Assembly (NCBI GenBank): GCA_031262705.1
Contig: JAISHD010000075.1
Span: 1-40,405, forward strand
From: Methanocalculaceae archaeon
Lineage (GTDB): Archaea; Halobacteriota; Methanomicrobia; Methanomicrobiales; Methanocorpusculaceae
Length of the DNA: 40,405 nucleotides
Direction: 5' to 3'
A program made the position numbers and the translations under genes. The notes beneath the pieces were generated by a model. That model was not told the DNA's origin and ran no database searches. It saw nothing but the letters and a program-made list of their open reading frames with translations. This document shows positions 17,626 through 26,782 of the stretch, one piece after another; positions within the stretch are counted from its first letter, which is position 1, and the number at the start of each line of letters is the position of its first letter.

Positions 17626-17874
17626 TTATTTTTTATTTGTTTCGTGAAATGTCCATACTGTTTTAGAGAAGTGATCTCATTTTTACTTTTGAAAAGTGTA
17701 AGCGGGTTAGTGGTGCATGCGGCTTTGCACCGAACAGCCGTAAGAAACCACATCTGCCACTCACACGTTTTCATCCCCATTTTTCAGAAAAATATCCAGC
17801 CAACTCTTTTCGAATATTTCACCCGTACGATCCCGTATCATTATATTTGAGCAGGTTCGATCATCATATATCAA
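17626..17874. other. Intergenic region purC-trkH
   Basis: A T-rich terminator (17626-17640), then a short inverted repeat GGTGCA...TGCACC within 17710-17735. A TATA-like TTATATTT lies at 17841-17848, about 27 bases before the trkH ATG, which suggests a nearly leaderless trkH transcript. The 68-codon track ORF here has no recognisable features. Confidence 0.4.
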
Positions 17875-19362
17875 ATGGGCATCTTTCGTGAACTTGCAAG
17901 CGTCGGACACGATCTTGGAGCGGTTTTTCTCCTGATAGGCCTTGCAACCATTCTGCCGCTCGGAGTCGGGGCATACTATCAGGAGTGGGATGCACTCTTC
18001 GTGATGGGACAGGCAACGCTTCTGTTTCTCCTTCTTGGCGCTTCCCTCCGTCTTCTCCCCAAAGGCAGTAAGCCCGCACGCAACAGTTTGTCCATTGCAG
18101 CAACTGCCCTTGTCTGGATATTTGTCAGTTTTCTCGGATGCCTGCCCTTTCTGTTCACCGGGATGGGGATGCTGGACGCAGCGTTTGAGTCCATGTCAGC
18201 CTGGACCGGCACGGGTTTTACACTTGCAACAAATGTTGAGGACTGGCCCAAGACGCTGTTGTTCTGGCGGTCGTTTATGTCCTGGATCGGGGGTCTGGGA
18301 ATTATCGCGTTCACACTCACGGTTGCCAGCAGATCCGGTCTTGTTACCCGGGGCCTCTATCGCTCGGAAGGGCGTTCGGAAGCGTTCATGCCCAGTGTGA
18401 TCGCGACCGCATTTCAGATGTGGAAGATCTATGTGGTGCTCACTGTTCTCTCTCTTCTCGCCATCATGGCAACCGGTCTGAACCTTTGGGACGCAGTGAA
18501 CGTTGCCTTCTGCGCAATTTCCACGGGAGGAATGTCCATTTACGCAGATGGTATTTCCCATTTCCAGAACTTCGGGCTGGAGATGGTCCTCATCCCGATC
18601 ATGCTTGCAGGAGCACTGCCGTTCCGTCTCTATTATCTCGTCTACACAAACCGTTCCTTCAAAGAGATCATCTCCGACCGGGTTCTTCATCTGCTTGTTG
18701 CAGTCTTCCTGCTCGTTGCTGCTGTCCTTACCTGTGACCTGATTCTGTTCAACAACTATACGCTTGCTGATGCTGTCCGAGAAGGATTCTTTATGTCCGG
18801 AACCGCTATCAGTTCAACCGGATTCCAGAACACCACCATGGCAGGATGGAGTGCGGCCATGATCCTGTTTCTCGCGGTGTTCGTCCTCATCGAAGGAGGA
18901 TCAGGCAGTACGTCGGGAGGTATCAAGCTTGACCGCATTCAGGTGATGGTTGAGGCGATGGTCTGGTGGTTCAGAAAGACAATTGTAAGTCCGCGTGCCT
19001 ACATCCCGATGCGTCATGACGGAAAATCCGTTGCAGGGAAGAACGCCGACATGCTGATTGCAAAGTCTCTGCTGCTGATCATTCTGTATATTCTGCTGGT
19101 CGTTGCAACACTGGTGATTCTTCTGCATGATCCCTACTTCTCTAAAGACGTCATTGGAACCATGTACGATGTTTTCAGCTGTGTGGGCAACAACGGCAGC
19201 ACAGCAGGCATGGTCGGACCTGATATGCCGGACTACTCCAAAGTCGTGATGTACGTTGCAATGTGGATCGGCAGACTGGAGATCATCCCGGTCATCATTC
19301 TCGTCTGGGGTCTGCTCCGCAGATTTGAGTTGCATCTGGGAAGCGGACCGTCGAGAAAGTGA
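17875..19362 (+). CDS. trkH: TrkH/KtrB-type potassium transporter
   Basis: A 495-residue polytopic protein with four M1-P-M2-like repeats. The four selectivity-filter loops can be read: AWTGTGFT, AISTGGMS, AISSTGFQ and VGNNGSTAG. It forms the K+ translocating subunit in the membrane, normally gated by a cytoplasmic TrkA-like RCK protein. No trkA is adjacent, so the partner must be elsewhere. Confidence 0.92.
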   Translation: MGIFRELASVGHDLGAVFLLIGLATILPLGVGAYYQEWDALFVMGQATLLFLLLGASLRLLPKGSKPARNSLSIAATALVWIFVSFLGCLPFLFTGMGMLDAAFESMSAWTGTGFTLATNVEDWPKTLLFWRSFMSWIGGLGIIAFTLTVASRSGLVTRGLYRSEGRSEAFMPSVIATAFQMWKIYVVLTVLSLLAIMATGLNLWDAVNVAFCAISTGGMSIYADGISHFQNFGLEMVLIPIMLAGALPFRLYYLVYTNRSFKEIISDRVLHLLVAVFLLVAAVLTCDLILFNNYTLADAVREGFFMSGTAISSTGFQNTTMAGWSAAMILFLAVFVLIEGGSGSTSGGIKLDRIQVMVEAMVWWFRKTIVSPRAYIPMRHDGKSVAGKNADMLIAKSLLLIILYILLVVATLVILLHDPYFSKDVIGTMYDVFSCVGNNGSTAGMVGPDMPDYSKVVMYVAMWIGRLEIIPVIILVWGLLRRFELHLGSGPSRK

Positions 19363-19456
19363 GCGGCGGATGTGTCTTATCCGGCCCGCCTCTACTCATC
19401 CATCTGCATGTACCATTTTTGCGGTATCACTAGAGAAAGGAAGATTGACACAAGTC

Positions 19457-19466
19457 AAAATATATG
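19457..19466 (+). promoter_or_regulatory. TATA box candidate for the nitrogenase-like cluster
   Basis: AAAATATATG lies 27-36 bases upstream of the NifH-like ATG at 19493. The predicted transcript starts just before the coding region, so any regulation probably acts on the DNA upstream. Confidence 0.5.
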
Positions 19467-19492
19467 TGGCATGCCGGTCAAATAGGTAGTGA

Positions 19493-20299
19493 ATGAGACA
19501 GATAGCCCTCTACGGCAAGGGAGGTATCGGAAAATCCACAACATCCGCAAACCTGTCGGCGGCGTTTTCGGAGATGGACCTGGATGTCATGCAGATCGGC
19601 TGTGATCCCAAACACGACAGTACCCGGATGCTGATGCATGGACGCTGGATTCCGACCGTTCTGGAACAGATGTATGAGCGAAAAGATCTCACCGCCGAGG
19701 ATGTTATCTTCACCGGATTTGGTGGTGTCCGGTGTGTCGAGGCAGGCGGGCCGGAGCCTGGCATCGGCTGTGCGGGGCGGGGAATCATTGCAACGTTTCA
19801 GCTGCTGGAAAAAATGAAAGCGCTCTACGGCAACGTGGTGGTGTATGATGTTCTGGGCGATGTGGTCTGCGGAGGGTTTGCGATGCCGATGCGGGACGGC
19901 TATGCGCAGGAGGTGTATCTGGTGACAAGCGGCGAACTGATGAGCCTGTATGCCGCAAACAACATCTGCAAGGCAATTGCCCGGCTGTCACAGCGGAGTA
20001 CGGCACGGTGCAGGCTGGGGGGAGTTATCTGCAACTCAAAGAATATGGATAACGAACGCGAGCTTGTTGCAGAGTTTGCACACCGGATCGGATCAAACCT
20101 CGTGCAGTTTATTCCTCGCGACAAGGCGGTGCAGGCGGCCGAGGTGAACCAGATGACGGTTATAGAACACGCCCCGCAGTCGCCGCAGGCCGAGGTGTAC
20201 CGCGAACTTGCGAAGACGATTCTTGCCAATGAAGATCTGCGGATTCCCAAAGCCCTTGAACTTGACGAGCTGGAACATCTTGCCAGAGAATATTTATGA
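19493..20299 (+). CDS. NifH/CfbC-like ATPase (nitrogenase-like reductase component)
   Basis: A 268-residue homologue of nitrogenase iron protein. P-loop GKGGIGKST, switch GCDPKHDST, and both [4Fe-4S] cysteines are present: C81 in [11 protein letters not shown] and C126 in VVCGGFAMP. It would form a homodimer with a bridging cluster and pass electrons to a NifD-like partner on ATP hydrolysis. The nearest known role in methanogens is CfbC, which reduces Ni-sirohydrochlorin diamide in F430 synthesis, and this gene might be annotated so. However, it is followed by two NifD/K-like genes rather than the single cfbD, and no other cfb gene is present. I therefore leave the symbol blank. Confidence 0.9.
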   Translation: MRQIALYGKGGIGKSTTSANLSAAFSEMDLDVMQIGCDPKHDSTRMLMHGRWIPTVLEQMYERKDLTAEDVIFTGFGGVRCVEAGGPEPGIGCAGRGIIATFQLLEKMKALYGNVVVYDVLGDVVCGGFAMPMRDGYAQEVYLVTSGELMSLYAANNICKAIARLSQRSTARCRLGGVICNSKNMDNERELVAEFAHRIGSNLVQFIPRDKAVQAAEVNQMTVIEHAPQSPQAEVYRELAKTILANEDLRIPKALELDELEHLAREYL

Positions 20300-20306
20300 A
20301 GCCCGG

Positions 20307-21326
20307 ATGGCAGGATGCACCTTAACCGGTGCCCTGTCGGTTGCCTGTTTTATTCCCGGAGCGGTAGCGGTGGTGCATGCACCGCAGGGCTGTGTGCATC
20401 AGACGTTTTCCATACTGCATGCGATGGCAAACGAGAGTGATCTCTGGACGGTGCCGGAGATTCTTGTCTCCGATATCAGCGACCGTGAGGTGATCTTCGG
20501 CGGTGAGGAGCGGCTTTCTGCAACACTGGATACGGCGGCGGCAAAGAAACCAGATCTGATTGTGGTGGTGACATCATGCGTGCCGGAGACGATTGGAGAC
20601 GACTGCGGTGTGATCTGTTCCCGCCACCCGTATGCAGACCGGATTGTGTATGTGCCAACGTCAGGATTTCTGGGCGGCAGTGCAAAGGACGGGGAGAATG
20701 CGGTGCTCGAGGCGCTCGCAACCCATGCACCGGTTCGTGAGCCGGTTCCAGGCACGGTTGCGCTGATCGGGGAAAAAAATCTGGAGTCTGAAGCGGATCA
20801 GAACTATGCGGAGGTGGAACGACTGCTCAACCGGCTGGGTCTCCGGGTTACGGTGCGGTTCTGCCGGAACTGTGATTATGCGACACTGATGCAGCTTGGA
20901 ACGGCGGCATGTTTCATTCTGCGGGATGATCGGGCGGCGGATGCGGGGAAAAGGATCGGCGAACGGTTCGGGCGTCCGGTAATTTCTGAGTTCCCCCACG
21001 GACTGTCCGGTTGTCTCACATTCCTGCGGGCAGCCGGAGAAGCGTGCGGTGTTGTGGAGGAACGGATTGCGGCGGCGATTGCGGAGGAGACGGCTTATCA
21101 GGGATCGATGCTGGAGAAGTTTGCAAATCTTTCCGGAACAGCGGTGTTTCTCGGCGCCGAACCGTTCACGGGAACGGCAGAGGTCGCCCGCGAGGCAATT
21201 GCCCGGCTGGACATGCAGGAAAGTACGGACGGATTTTCGATCCGGCTACCGTTTTATCTGCCCATCGGCACCGCAGGGGTTGAGAAGATGCTGTATCTGT
21301 GGCGGCGGACGGTGAACAATGGCTGA
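20307..21326 (+). CDS. NifD-like subunit of a nitrogenase-like enzyme
   Basis: About 339 residues from ATG 20307, or 348 from a TTG at 20280 that overlaps the end of the H gene; the start is uncertain. Three cysteines match the P-cluster ligands of NifD by context: C4 in AGCTLTGAL, C29 in HAPQGC and C91 in TSCVPETIGDD. FGGEERL before the third is typical of NifD/E. A further Cys in TAACFILRD aligns by eye with the region of NifD Cys275. The C-terminal part that carries the homocitrate and His442 side in nitrogenase is missing, as in CfbD. Function unknown; it probably pairs with the next gene. Confidence 0.82.
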   Translation: MAGCTLTGALSVACFIPGAVAVVHAPQGCVHQTFSILHAMANESDLWTVPEILVSDISDREVIFGGEERLSATLDTAAAKKPDLIVVVTSCVPETIGDDCGVICSRHPYADRIVYVPTSGFLGGSAKDGENAVLEALATHAPVREPVPGTVALIGEKNLESEADQNYAEVERLLNRLGLRVTVRFCRNCDYATLMQLGTAACFILRDDRAADAGKRIGERFGRPVISEFPHGLSGCLTFLRAAGEACGVVEERIAAAIAEETAYQGSMLEKFANLSGTAVFLGAEPFTGTAEVAREAIARLDMQESTDGFSIRLPFYLPIGTAGVEKMLYLWRRTVNNG

Positions 21327-22455
21327 GAACAACTGTGCAAATCCGGTCTGGCCTTGTGCGATGACCGGAGCAGCGGCGACGCTTGCGGGTTTTCCGGATC
21401 TCTGCGTGATTCTTCACGGGTCATCGGGCTGCTACTATTATCCGCGGTCGCTGCTGAAGGTACCGCTGTTCAGTACGTATCTGCTGGAGTCGGAGATTGT
21501 GTTTGGTACCATCGACCGGCTGCATGCGGTTGTTACTGAGATTGCATCGACCGGAAAACCTGTTGCGGTGGTGAACACCTGTGTTCCGGCACTGACCGGC
21601 GAGGATCTGAAGACGGCATTTTCGGAGGAAACGGCAATGTTTGTGGATGCCCCCGGTTTCTGCGGGAATGCAGAGGAGGGTGCGGCAAAGGCATTTGCAG
21701 CGATGATGCCGGACATTGCAGCGGATCGGTCCGGAGTCAACATCGACGGTATCAATCTGCTGGATCTGTTCTGGCGTGGGAATCTTCATGAGACGGAACG
21801 GCTGCTTGTCCTCCTCGGAATTCCTGTTGCGGTGCGGTTCTGCCGCGACACATGGAAAAATCTTCAGGCGGGAGCAGCTCCGGTCACCATCTCAGCAAAT
21901 CCGTCCTATGCATCAGGTGTAGGAGAGTATCTTGGCAGTATGCTGTTTTTGGATATTCCGAAAACAGTTGACCGGCTTCTTACGCTGTTCCCGAACATTG
22001 ATGCGGAGGTGGTGCTCGCGGAACGGCAGCAGGTGGAGGAACAGATGTTTTACTCCTGTGATAAGTATCTGCGGAAGTACACACCACCGGTCGTTGCGGT
22101 TGCTGCGCAGGAGAGCTACGCGGTGTTTGCAAAAGCGATGATGGAGCGGTACTTCGGGTCAGATGTGCCGGTGGTGTTCGCCCGCGATCGTGCGGCGGCA
22201 TCTGTTCCCTACTCAGTGAACTCCGCGGAGATAAATGCAAAGATTGCGGCGGCAGAACCGGATCTGATTCTCGGTTCAACCTTTGAGGCGGCAGCCTGCC
22301 GGCATGCGGCGTTCTTCGGCATCACGCCGCCGGATAGAAGCCGTATCTCCGTCGCCGCCCGACCTCTTGCCGGTGTTGAAGGGGGGCTGATGCTGATCGA
22401 AGGGGCACTGAATGCGCTGATGAATGCACATACGGCGGAGGGGAAGAAGCAGTAG
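21319..22455 (+). CDS. NifK-like subunit of a nitrogenase-like enzyme
   Basis: A 378-residue protein overlapping the D gene by 8 bases. It shows the same three-cysteine pattern: C13 in WPCAMTGAA, C38 in HGSSGCYYYPRS and C88 in NTCVPALTGEDL. The HGSSGC and TCVP..GED contexts match NifK/NifN-type proteins. Together with the D subunit this gives six cysteines at positions that hold the [8Fe-7S] P-cluster in NifDK. A heterodimer with a bridging cluster is therefore plausible (inference). CfbD works without such a second subunit. A T8 terminator follows at once, so H-D-K form a closed transcription unit. Confidence 0.82.
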   Translation: MAENNCANPVWPCAMTGAAATLAGFPDLCVILHGSSGCYYYPRSLLKVPLFSTYLLESEIVFGTIDRLHAVVTEIASTGKPVAVVNTCVPALTGEDLKTAFSEETAMFVDAPGFCGNAEEGAAKAFAAMMPDIAADRSGVNIDGINLLDLFWRGNLHETERLLVLLGIPVAVRFCRDTWKNLQAGAAPVTISANPSYASGVGEYLGSMLFLDIPKTVDRLLTLFPNIDAEVVLAERQQVEEQMFYSCDKYLRKYTPPVVAVAAQESYAVFAKAMMERYFGSDVPVVFARDRAAASVPYSVNSAEINAKIAAAEPDLILGSTFEAAACRHAAFFGITPPDRSRISVAARPLAGVEGGLMLIEGALNALMNAHTAEGKKQ

Positions 22456-22463
22456 TTTTTTTT
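22456..22463 (+). terminator. T8 terminator of the nitrogenase-like operon
   Basis: Eight T residues directly after the TAG stop at 22453-22455. Confidence 0.6.
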
Positions 22464-22603
22464 GAAGCCACTGTATCCGAAAGATTCTGATGCAATGATA
22501 AAACATTCCCATATTTGTGCAAAAAAATCTTTTTCGCGCGGAATGATCTGATTTAGGATATTCATTCCGAGTTTATCACGATTTATCATTTTCCAGCCAC
22601 CAG

Positions 22604-22613
22604 CAATTTATAC
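22604..22613 (+). promoter_or_regulatory. TATA box candidate for the acetate transporter gene
   Basis: CAATTTATAC 28-37 bases upstream of the ATG at 22641. It shows the transporter has its own promoter and is not part of the upstream operon. Confidence 0.45.
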
Positions 22614-22640
22614 CCGTAACATCAACAAATAGTTCGACAT

Positions 22641-23213
22641 ATGACTAATGAAAATACTGCAAATGTCGCATTTCCGATCAACCCGGGCCCCATCGGTCTG
22701 TTCGGGTTTGCCTTTACCACCATCATGCTGAGTTTGTGTAACTTCGGCATCTTTGAGATGAACGCTGTAATCATCAGCCTTGCCTTTCTCTTTGGCGGCG
22801 CTGCGCAATTCCTTGCAGGTATCCTTGAATGGCGGGGCGGAAACATATTTGGAATGGTAGTCTTTACCTCATTCGGTATGTTCTGGCTTGTCTTTGCCCT
22901 TGCCGCAGTTTTACCGCTTATGGGACTTGCAGCAGCCACAGAACCAATTGCCATGGGATGCTATCTCGCACTCTGGGCAATATTTACCGCAACAGTTGCT
23001 CTTGCATCCACCGGCAAAGGAATTGTACTTCCCGTCACTCTCTGGCTGGTCTGTGCAGTCTTTGTCTGTCTCGCTCTTGCAGACTTCACTGGGATTGAAA
23101 CAGCAAAAGTTCTCGGAGGAGGACTCGGCATTATTGCAGGAGCATGTGCCTACTACATTGGTACTGCAGATTTGATCAACGGCATTCACGGATGCAGAAA
23201 ACTCAAACTCTGA
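22641..23213 (+). CDS. GPR1/FUN34/SatP-family acetate transporter
   Basis: A 190-residue, six-helix membrane protein. The N-terminal family signature appears as NPGPIGLFGFAFTT, followed by FGGAAQFLAGILEW and a late FTGIETAKVLGG segment. Family members move acetate or succinate with protons. Many Methanomicrobiales need acetate as a carbon source, so uptake for biosynthesis is the probable role. It converges with aspC. Confidence 0.9.
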   Translation: MTNENTANVAFPINPGPIGLFGFAFTTIMLSLCNFGIFEMNAVIISLAFLFGGAAQFLAGILEWRGGNIFGMVVFTSFGMFWLVFALAAVLPLMGLAAATEPIAMGCYLALWAIFTATVALASTGKGIVLPVTLWLVCAVFVCLALADFTGIETAKVLGGGLGIIAGACAYYIGTADLINGIHGCRKLKL

Positions 23214-23216
23214 GAG

Positions 23217-23250
23217 TAAAAAAGAAAAAGATGCGGCAGATTTCACTGCC
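23217..23250 (-). terminator. Hairpin and T-tract after aspC
   Basis: On the minus strand GGCAG and CTGCC form a 5-base stem with a 6-base loop, followed by a T-rich tract. It lies between convergent genes. Confidence 0.6.
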
Positions 23251-23261
23251 AAAATGTATTT

Positions 23262-24392
23262 TTACAGCACCGTTTCGATACGATCGAGCGCCTCTTCGAG
23301 CCGCGACATCGACGCCGCATACGAGATGCGAACCCAGCCCGGAGCACCGAACGCCGTTCCCGGTGTTGCCGCAACATGCGCTTTGTCCAGCCATCTGTTC
23401 GCCATCGCGGAATCATCGCCGCCCACATTGATGAACGCATAGAACGCACCCTCTGCCGGAGCAGTGGAAAGACCCATACCCGCAAGCCGGCCGATGACGT
23501 ACTTACGGCGCTCTTCAAACTGTCTGCGCATCTCCTCAACGCAGGTCTGATCGCCGTTCAGTGCTGCAACACCGCCCCACATCGCAAACGTATTCACACA
23601 GCCGACCGAGTGCTGCATCACCTTATCCATTGCAGGAATCACATCAAGCGGCGCTGCAAGATAGCCAAGCCGCCATCCCGTCATCGCATACGCTTTGGAA
23701 AAACCATTGATCGTGATAGTCCGCTCCAGCATATCACCGACCGTTGCAATCGACACGTGCTCTTTGCCGTAGACGAGTTTTTCATAGATCTCATCCGAAA
23801 GACAGAACAGATCATGATCCATGCACACATCGGCAATCAACCGGAGCGACGAACTGCCGAGAATTGAACCTGTCGGATTGGACGGTGTGTTCACGATGAT
23901 CATCTTCGTCTTATCCGTGATCACCTCATAAATCGACTCATCCACCTGAAAATCCGCATTCAGCGAGTAGTGGACGGCCTTTCCTCCGGCAATCTGTACG
24001 CACGGCTCATACGAAACCCAAGACGGATCGATGATCACAACCTCGTCACCCTTGTTAAGCGTCGCCATCATGGTAATGCGGATAGCATCCTTCGCTCCCG
24101 CCGTTATCATAATCTGTTTCTGCGTTGCCGCAATGTGATTGTCACGGTTCAGTTTGTCGGCAACCGCCTGCGTCAGTTCCGGAATACCGCGGGATGGTGC
24201 ATAGTGCGTCTCGCCGCGGTTCAGCGCATCAATCGCCGCCTGCGTAATATGGGCAGGCGTCGCAAAGTCCGGTTCACCCACCGCAAGACTGATCACATCA
24301 ATGCCGGATGCGATCATTTCCTTCGAACGGTTGCTCATCGCCATAGTGGCTGACGGCGCAACCGCTGCAATCGTTTCCGAAACCGATCTCAT
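23262..24392 (-). CDS. aspC: Class I/II PLP aminotransferase (aspartate aminotransferase type)
   Basis: A 376-residue fold-type I aminotransferase. The PLP lysine lies in [16 protein letters not shown], preceded by NTPSNPTGS and SDEIYE. The N-terminal [14 protein letters not shown] and the terminal WVRISYA arginine segment complete the aspC-like pattern. It probably exchanges amino groups between glutamate and oxaloacetate or aromatic keto acids; specificity cannot be set by eye. Its start overlaps the end of ribH by four bases, so the two are translationally coupled. Confidence 0.9.
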   Translation of the reverse strand: MRSVSETIAAVAPSATMAMSNRSKEMIASGIDVISLAVGEPDFATPAHITQAAIDALNRGETHYAPSRGIPELTQAVADKLNRDNHIAATQKQIMITAGAKDAIRITMMATLNKGDEVVIIDPSWVSYEPCVQIAGGKAVHYSLNADFQVDESIYEVITDKTKMIIVNTPSNPTGSILGSSSLRLIADVCMDHDLFCLSDEIYEKLVYGKEHVSIATVGDMLERTITINGFSKAYAMTGWRLGYLAAPLDVIPAMDKVMQHSVGCVNTFAMWGGVAALNGDQTCVEEMRRQFEERRKYVIGRLAGMGLSTAPAEGAFYAFINVGGDDSAMANRWLDKAHVAATPGTAFGAPGWVRISYAASMSRLEEALDRIETVL

Positions 24393-24808
24393 TCCTGAAG
24401 TCTCCGGACCATCTTTACCGCCGACTCGACTGCACGCTTGCCGTACTCGATACGGTCTTCAGCTTCAAGTCTCGTCATGCCCGGTCCGGAGATGCCAAGC
24501 GCAACCGGCTTGTCGAACTCAAGCGAAAGGTCAAGAATCTTCCGAGCTGCATGCTGGACCACAATCTGGTCGTGATCCGTTGCACCCTCAATGACACAGC
24601 CGATGGTGACAACCGCATCAATATCCGATTTTTTCAGAAGTTTGCGGATGGCAAGAGGCATATCGTAGGCGCCGGGAACATAGATCCGATCGTGAACTCC
24701 CGCACCAAGGAACCGTGCGTGCTCTTCTGCCTCCATCTCCATCATATAAGTAAGATCGCGGTTAAACTCTGCAACAACGAATCCGAGTCTGACTGATTTG
24801 TCGGTCAT
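24389..24808 (-). CDS. ribH: 6,7-dimethyl-8-ribityllumazine synthase
   Basis: A 139-residue lumazine synthase (archaeal type). Recognisable are [26 protein letters not shown], the [15 protein letters not shown] segment carrying the catalytic His, and [15 protein letters not shown]. It condenses a ribitylaminouracil with dihydroxybutanone phosphate before riboflavin; the same uracil also feeds FO synthesis by CofG/CofH. The start at 24808 ([10 protein letters not shown]) is preferred over the track start at 24853, which adds non-family residues. It is first in a unit with aspC. Confidence 0.92.
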   Translation of the reverse strand: MTDKSVRLGFVVAEFNRDLTYMMEMEAEEHARFLGAGVHDRIYVPGAYDMPLAIRKLLKKSDIDAVVTIGCVIEGATDHDQIVVQHAARKILDLSLEFDKPVALGISGPGMTRLEAEDRIEYGKRAVESAVKMVRRLQE

Positions 24809-24901
24809 GGTAATCTCAATACAATTCTGTCGCAAAAGTATATAGTGGTTCACAAAAAAGTATCAACTCAAAAATGAGTTGGTATTGAGTTGGTGATAGA
24901 G

Positions 24902-25515
24902 TTACTGTTTGTTTTCCGGGGCAGGTGCTCTGGTTCTCTGGTAGCACCAGGAAAAGATTGCAACCGACAGGGGGACCAGAGTCAGAATGCCGATACCGGT
25001 CGGAGTATCGAAAATCACAGTCCAGCCGAAGTTGTTCGGAGTGAGGAAGCACAGACCAACAGGATGTGGACACATCCCATGACAACGGCTATCAGAGTCG
25101 CTATCAGAGTTGTAATTTTTTCGCGATAGAAGTACCAGATAATGCCGCATGCAGTACCTGCGATCAGCGTTGCAAGGCAGCAGGGAACCATCGTTGCACC
25201 GCCGAGAGTGAACCGGTAAGCAGCACCGATAACCGCAGCACCAATACCGATTACGGGGCCGAACCACAAACTGCCGTAGATCGGACCACCGTCACGGACA
25301 TTGAGCAGTGCGCCGCCGTACTCAATGCTTGCGATCGAACCAAGCAGAGACATTATACCAAAAATTACAATTCCGGCAGAGTATTTTATCCAGTCGGTAA
25401 AATCTCCCTTCATATCATCAAGAAGGCGGGTTTTCCCAAGGATAATGCCAAGTATTGCAGCAAATCCAAGATTTACCCCGAACAGCACGATCACGTCTCC
25501 TACAGTTGCATCCAT
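24902..25515 (-). pseudogene. LytS-like 5TM membrane protein, frame disrupted
   Basis: The frame from 25515 encodes a polytopic protein with the 5TMR-LYT signature NVRDGGPIYGSLWFGP and RFTLGGATMVPC, the sensor input domain of LytS-type proteins. It breaks off at 25015 after HILLVCASS. Another frame continues the fold: FLTPNNFGWTVIFDTPTG, a last hydrophobic helix, and a tail ending at 24902. Removing two bases (a TG doubling near 25049-25055) makes 612 bases, 204 codons, in one frame. No kinase or GGDEF domain is attached, so it would be a stand-alone sensor or transporter-like protein. Possible sequencing error. Confidence 0.65.
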
Positions 25516-25563
25516 AATAAATATACTAATGATTTCTGTAGTATTTGAGAATATCGATGATAC

Positions 25564-26634
25564 TTAGTGATGTCGATGACCGTGCGTATGGTGAAGATCA
25601 GGTGTATGCGGATGACTGTGCACCATAGTCTCGTGCGTATGCGGATGAGAGTGTTCGCCTTCCACCGGCGGGTCATGGACATGGGTGTGGTGTTCGTCGT
25701 CATGACGGTGACGGTGTTCATGAGTCAGCAGTGTGTGGACATGGCGATGGCGGTGACCGCCGGCAGCGGCAAAGTAGGCCCCGGCAATCATGATTCCTGT
25801 GGCGACTGCAAAGAAAACGGTCACCGGTGTCTGGAAGATCACAAACGACAGTCCGACACCAATGAACGGGGCAACAGCATAAAATGCACTTGTCCGGGCT
25901 GCACCAAGTGTTCGCTGGGCAAGAACATAGAAGTAGATCGAAAGACCATAAGCGAAGAATCCGAGCAGAAGTGCGGCAAGAATACCACCGACATCTGAAG
26001 TCATCTCACGTGCAAGCAGGGCGAGCAGGAGCGCACCTCCTCCCGCGCCGAATCCTTTTATGATCACAATCTCTACCGGGTCTTTTAAGGAGAGCATCCG
26101 TGTACAGTTGTTCTCAAAACCCCAGGCAACACAGGCAAGCAGGACGAAAATCGATCCGGTGGAGAAGGCAAAGCTGCTCATGTCCTCAACGGTGAGGATG
26201 ATGCTTGCGCAGACGATCAGAATAATGGCAAACCAGAGCCTTCGATCGATAGTTTCCCGAAAGATGAGAAGGGCGATTACGGAGGTGGTGACGATCTCAA
26301 AGTTGTTTAAGAGAGATGCATTCGCCGCAGTAGTCATGGTAAGACCAAACATCAGCAGAACAGGTGCGGCAATGTCGAGGACTATCATGCCGATGACGTA
26401 CGGAAGATCCTTTCTGCCGACAGGAGCTTCACGGACCTCCTGTTTGCAGGAAGTCCGGACCAGACTGACCACAGCCATACCAATACCTGCCCCAAGATAC
26501 AGGAGAGCTGCAAGAAGTGCCGGAGGTACGCTGTCCAGCAGTACTTTGGAGACCGGCGAACTGATGCCGTAAAGAACAGCGGCAAGTACAGCAAAACCGA
26601 TTGCAAGAAATCGGGGGTCAACGACAGCGGACAT
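25564..26634 (-). CDS. DMT-superfamily (EamA) transporter with His-rich C-terminal tail
   Basis: A 356-residue protein. Residues 1-290 form ten hydrophobic helices with two EamA repeats (for example LYGISSPVSKVLL and CVAWGFENNCTRML). The last ~65 residues hold 25 histidines in HxH runs such as GGHRHRHVHTLLTHEHRH and end HHTHGHRHH. Such tails bind Ni, Co or Zn in other proteins, so the carrier may move or sense a metal or a metal-bound solute (inference). It has its own promoter region toward 26640-26700. Confidence 0.88.
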   Translation of the reverse strand: MSAVVDPRFLAIGFAVLAAVLYGISSPVSKVLLDSVPPALLAALLYLGAGIGMAVVSLVRTSCKQEVREAPVGRKDLPYVIGMIVLDIAAPVLLMFGLTMTTAANASLLNNFEIVTTSVIALLIFRETIDRRLWFAIILIVCASIILTVEDMSSFAFSTGSIFVLLACVAWGFENNCTRMLSLKDPVEIVIIKGFGAGGGALLLALLAREMTSDVGGILAALLLGFFAYGLSIYFYVLAQRTLGAARTSAFYAVAPFIGVGLSFVIFQTPVTVFFAVATGIMIAGAYFAAAGGHRHRHVHTLLTHEHRHRHDDEHHTHVHDPPVEGEHSHPHTHETMVHSHPHTPDLHHTHGHRHH

Positions 26635-26782
26635 GTTCTGTCTGTAATATTGGCAATAATTGCATATAACTCTCTGTTAGAATAGATTTTTTGATTGTTA
26701 TGCGGATTTATTACCAAAAATCCCAGGGCGTGCGACGCGTATTACGGACTGCAGATTTGTACAAAAAGAGTAAGTGATTTTG

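Noticed and set aside
17644-17850. 68-codon ORF starting MKCPYCF
   Set aside because: Single CxxC and no second pair, no clear ribosome binding site, AT-rich intergenic DNA with terminator and promoter signals.
19493-22455. True N2-fixing nitrogenase (nifHDK)
   Set aside because: D and K are far too short, lack the C-terminal cofactor region, and no nifE/N/B or regulatory genes are present.
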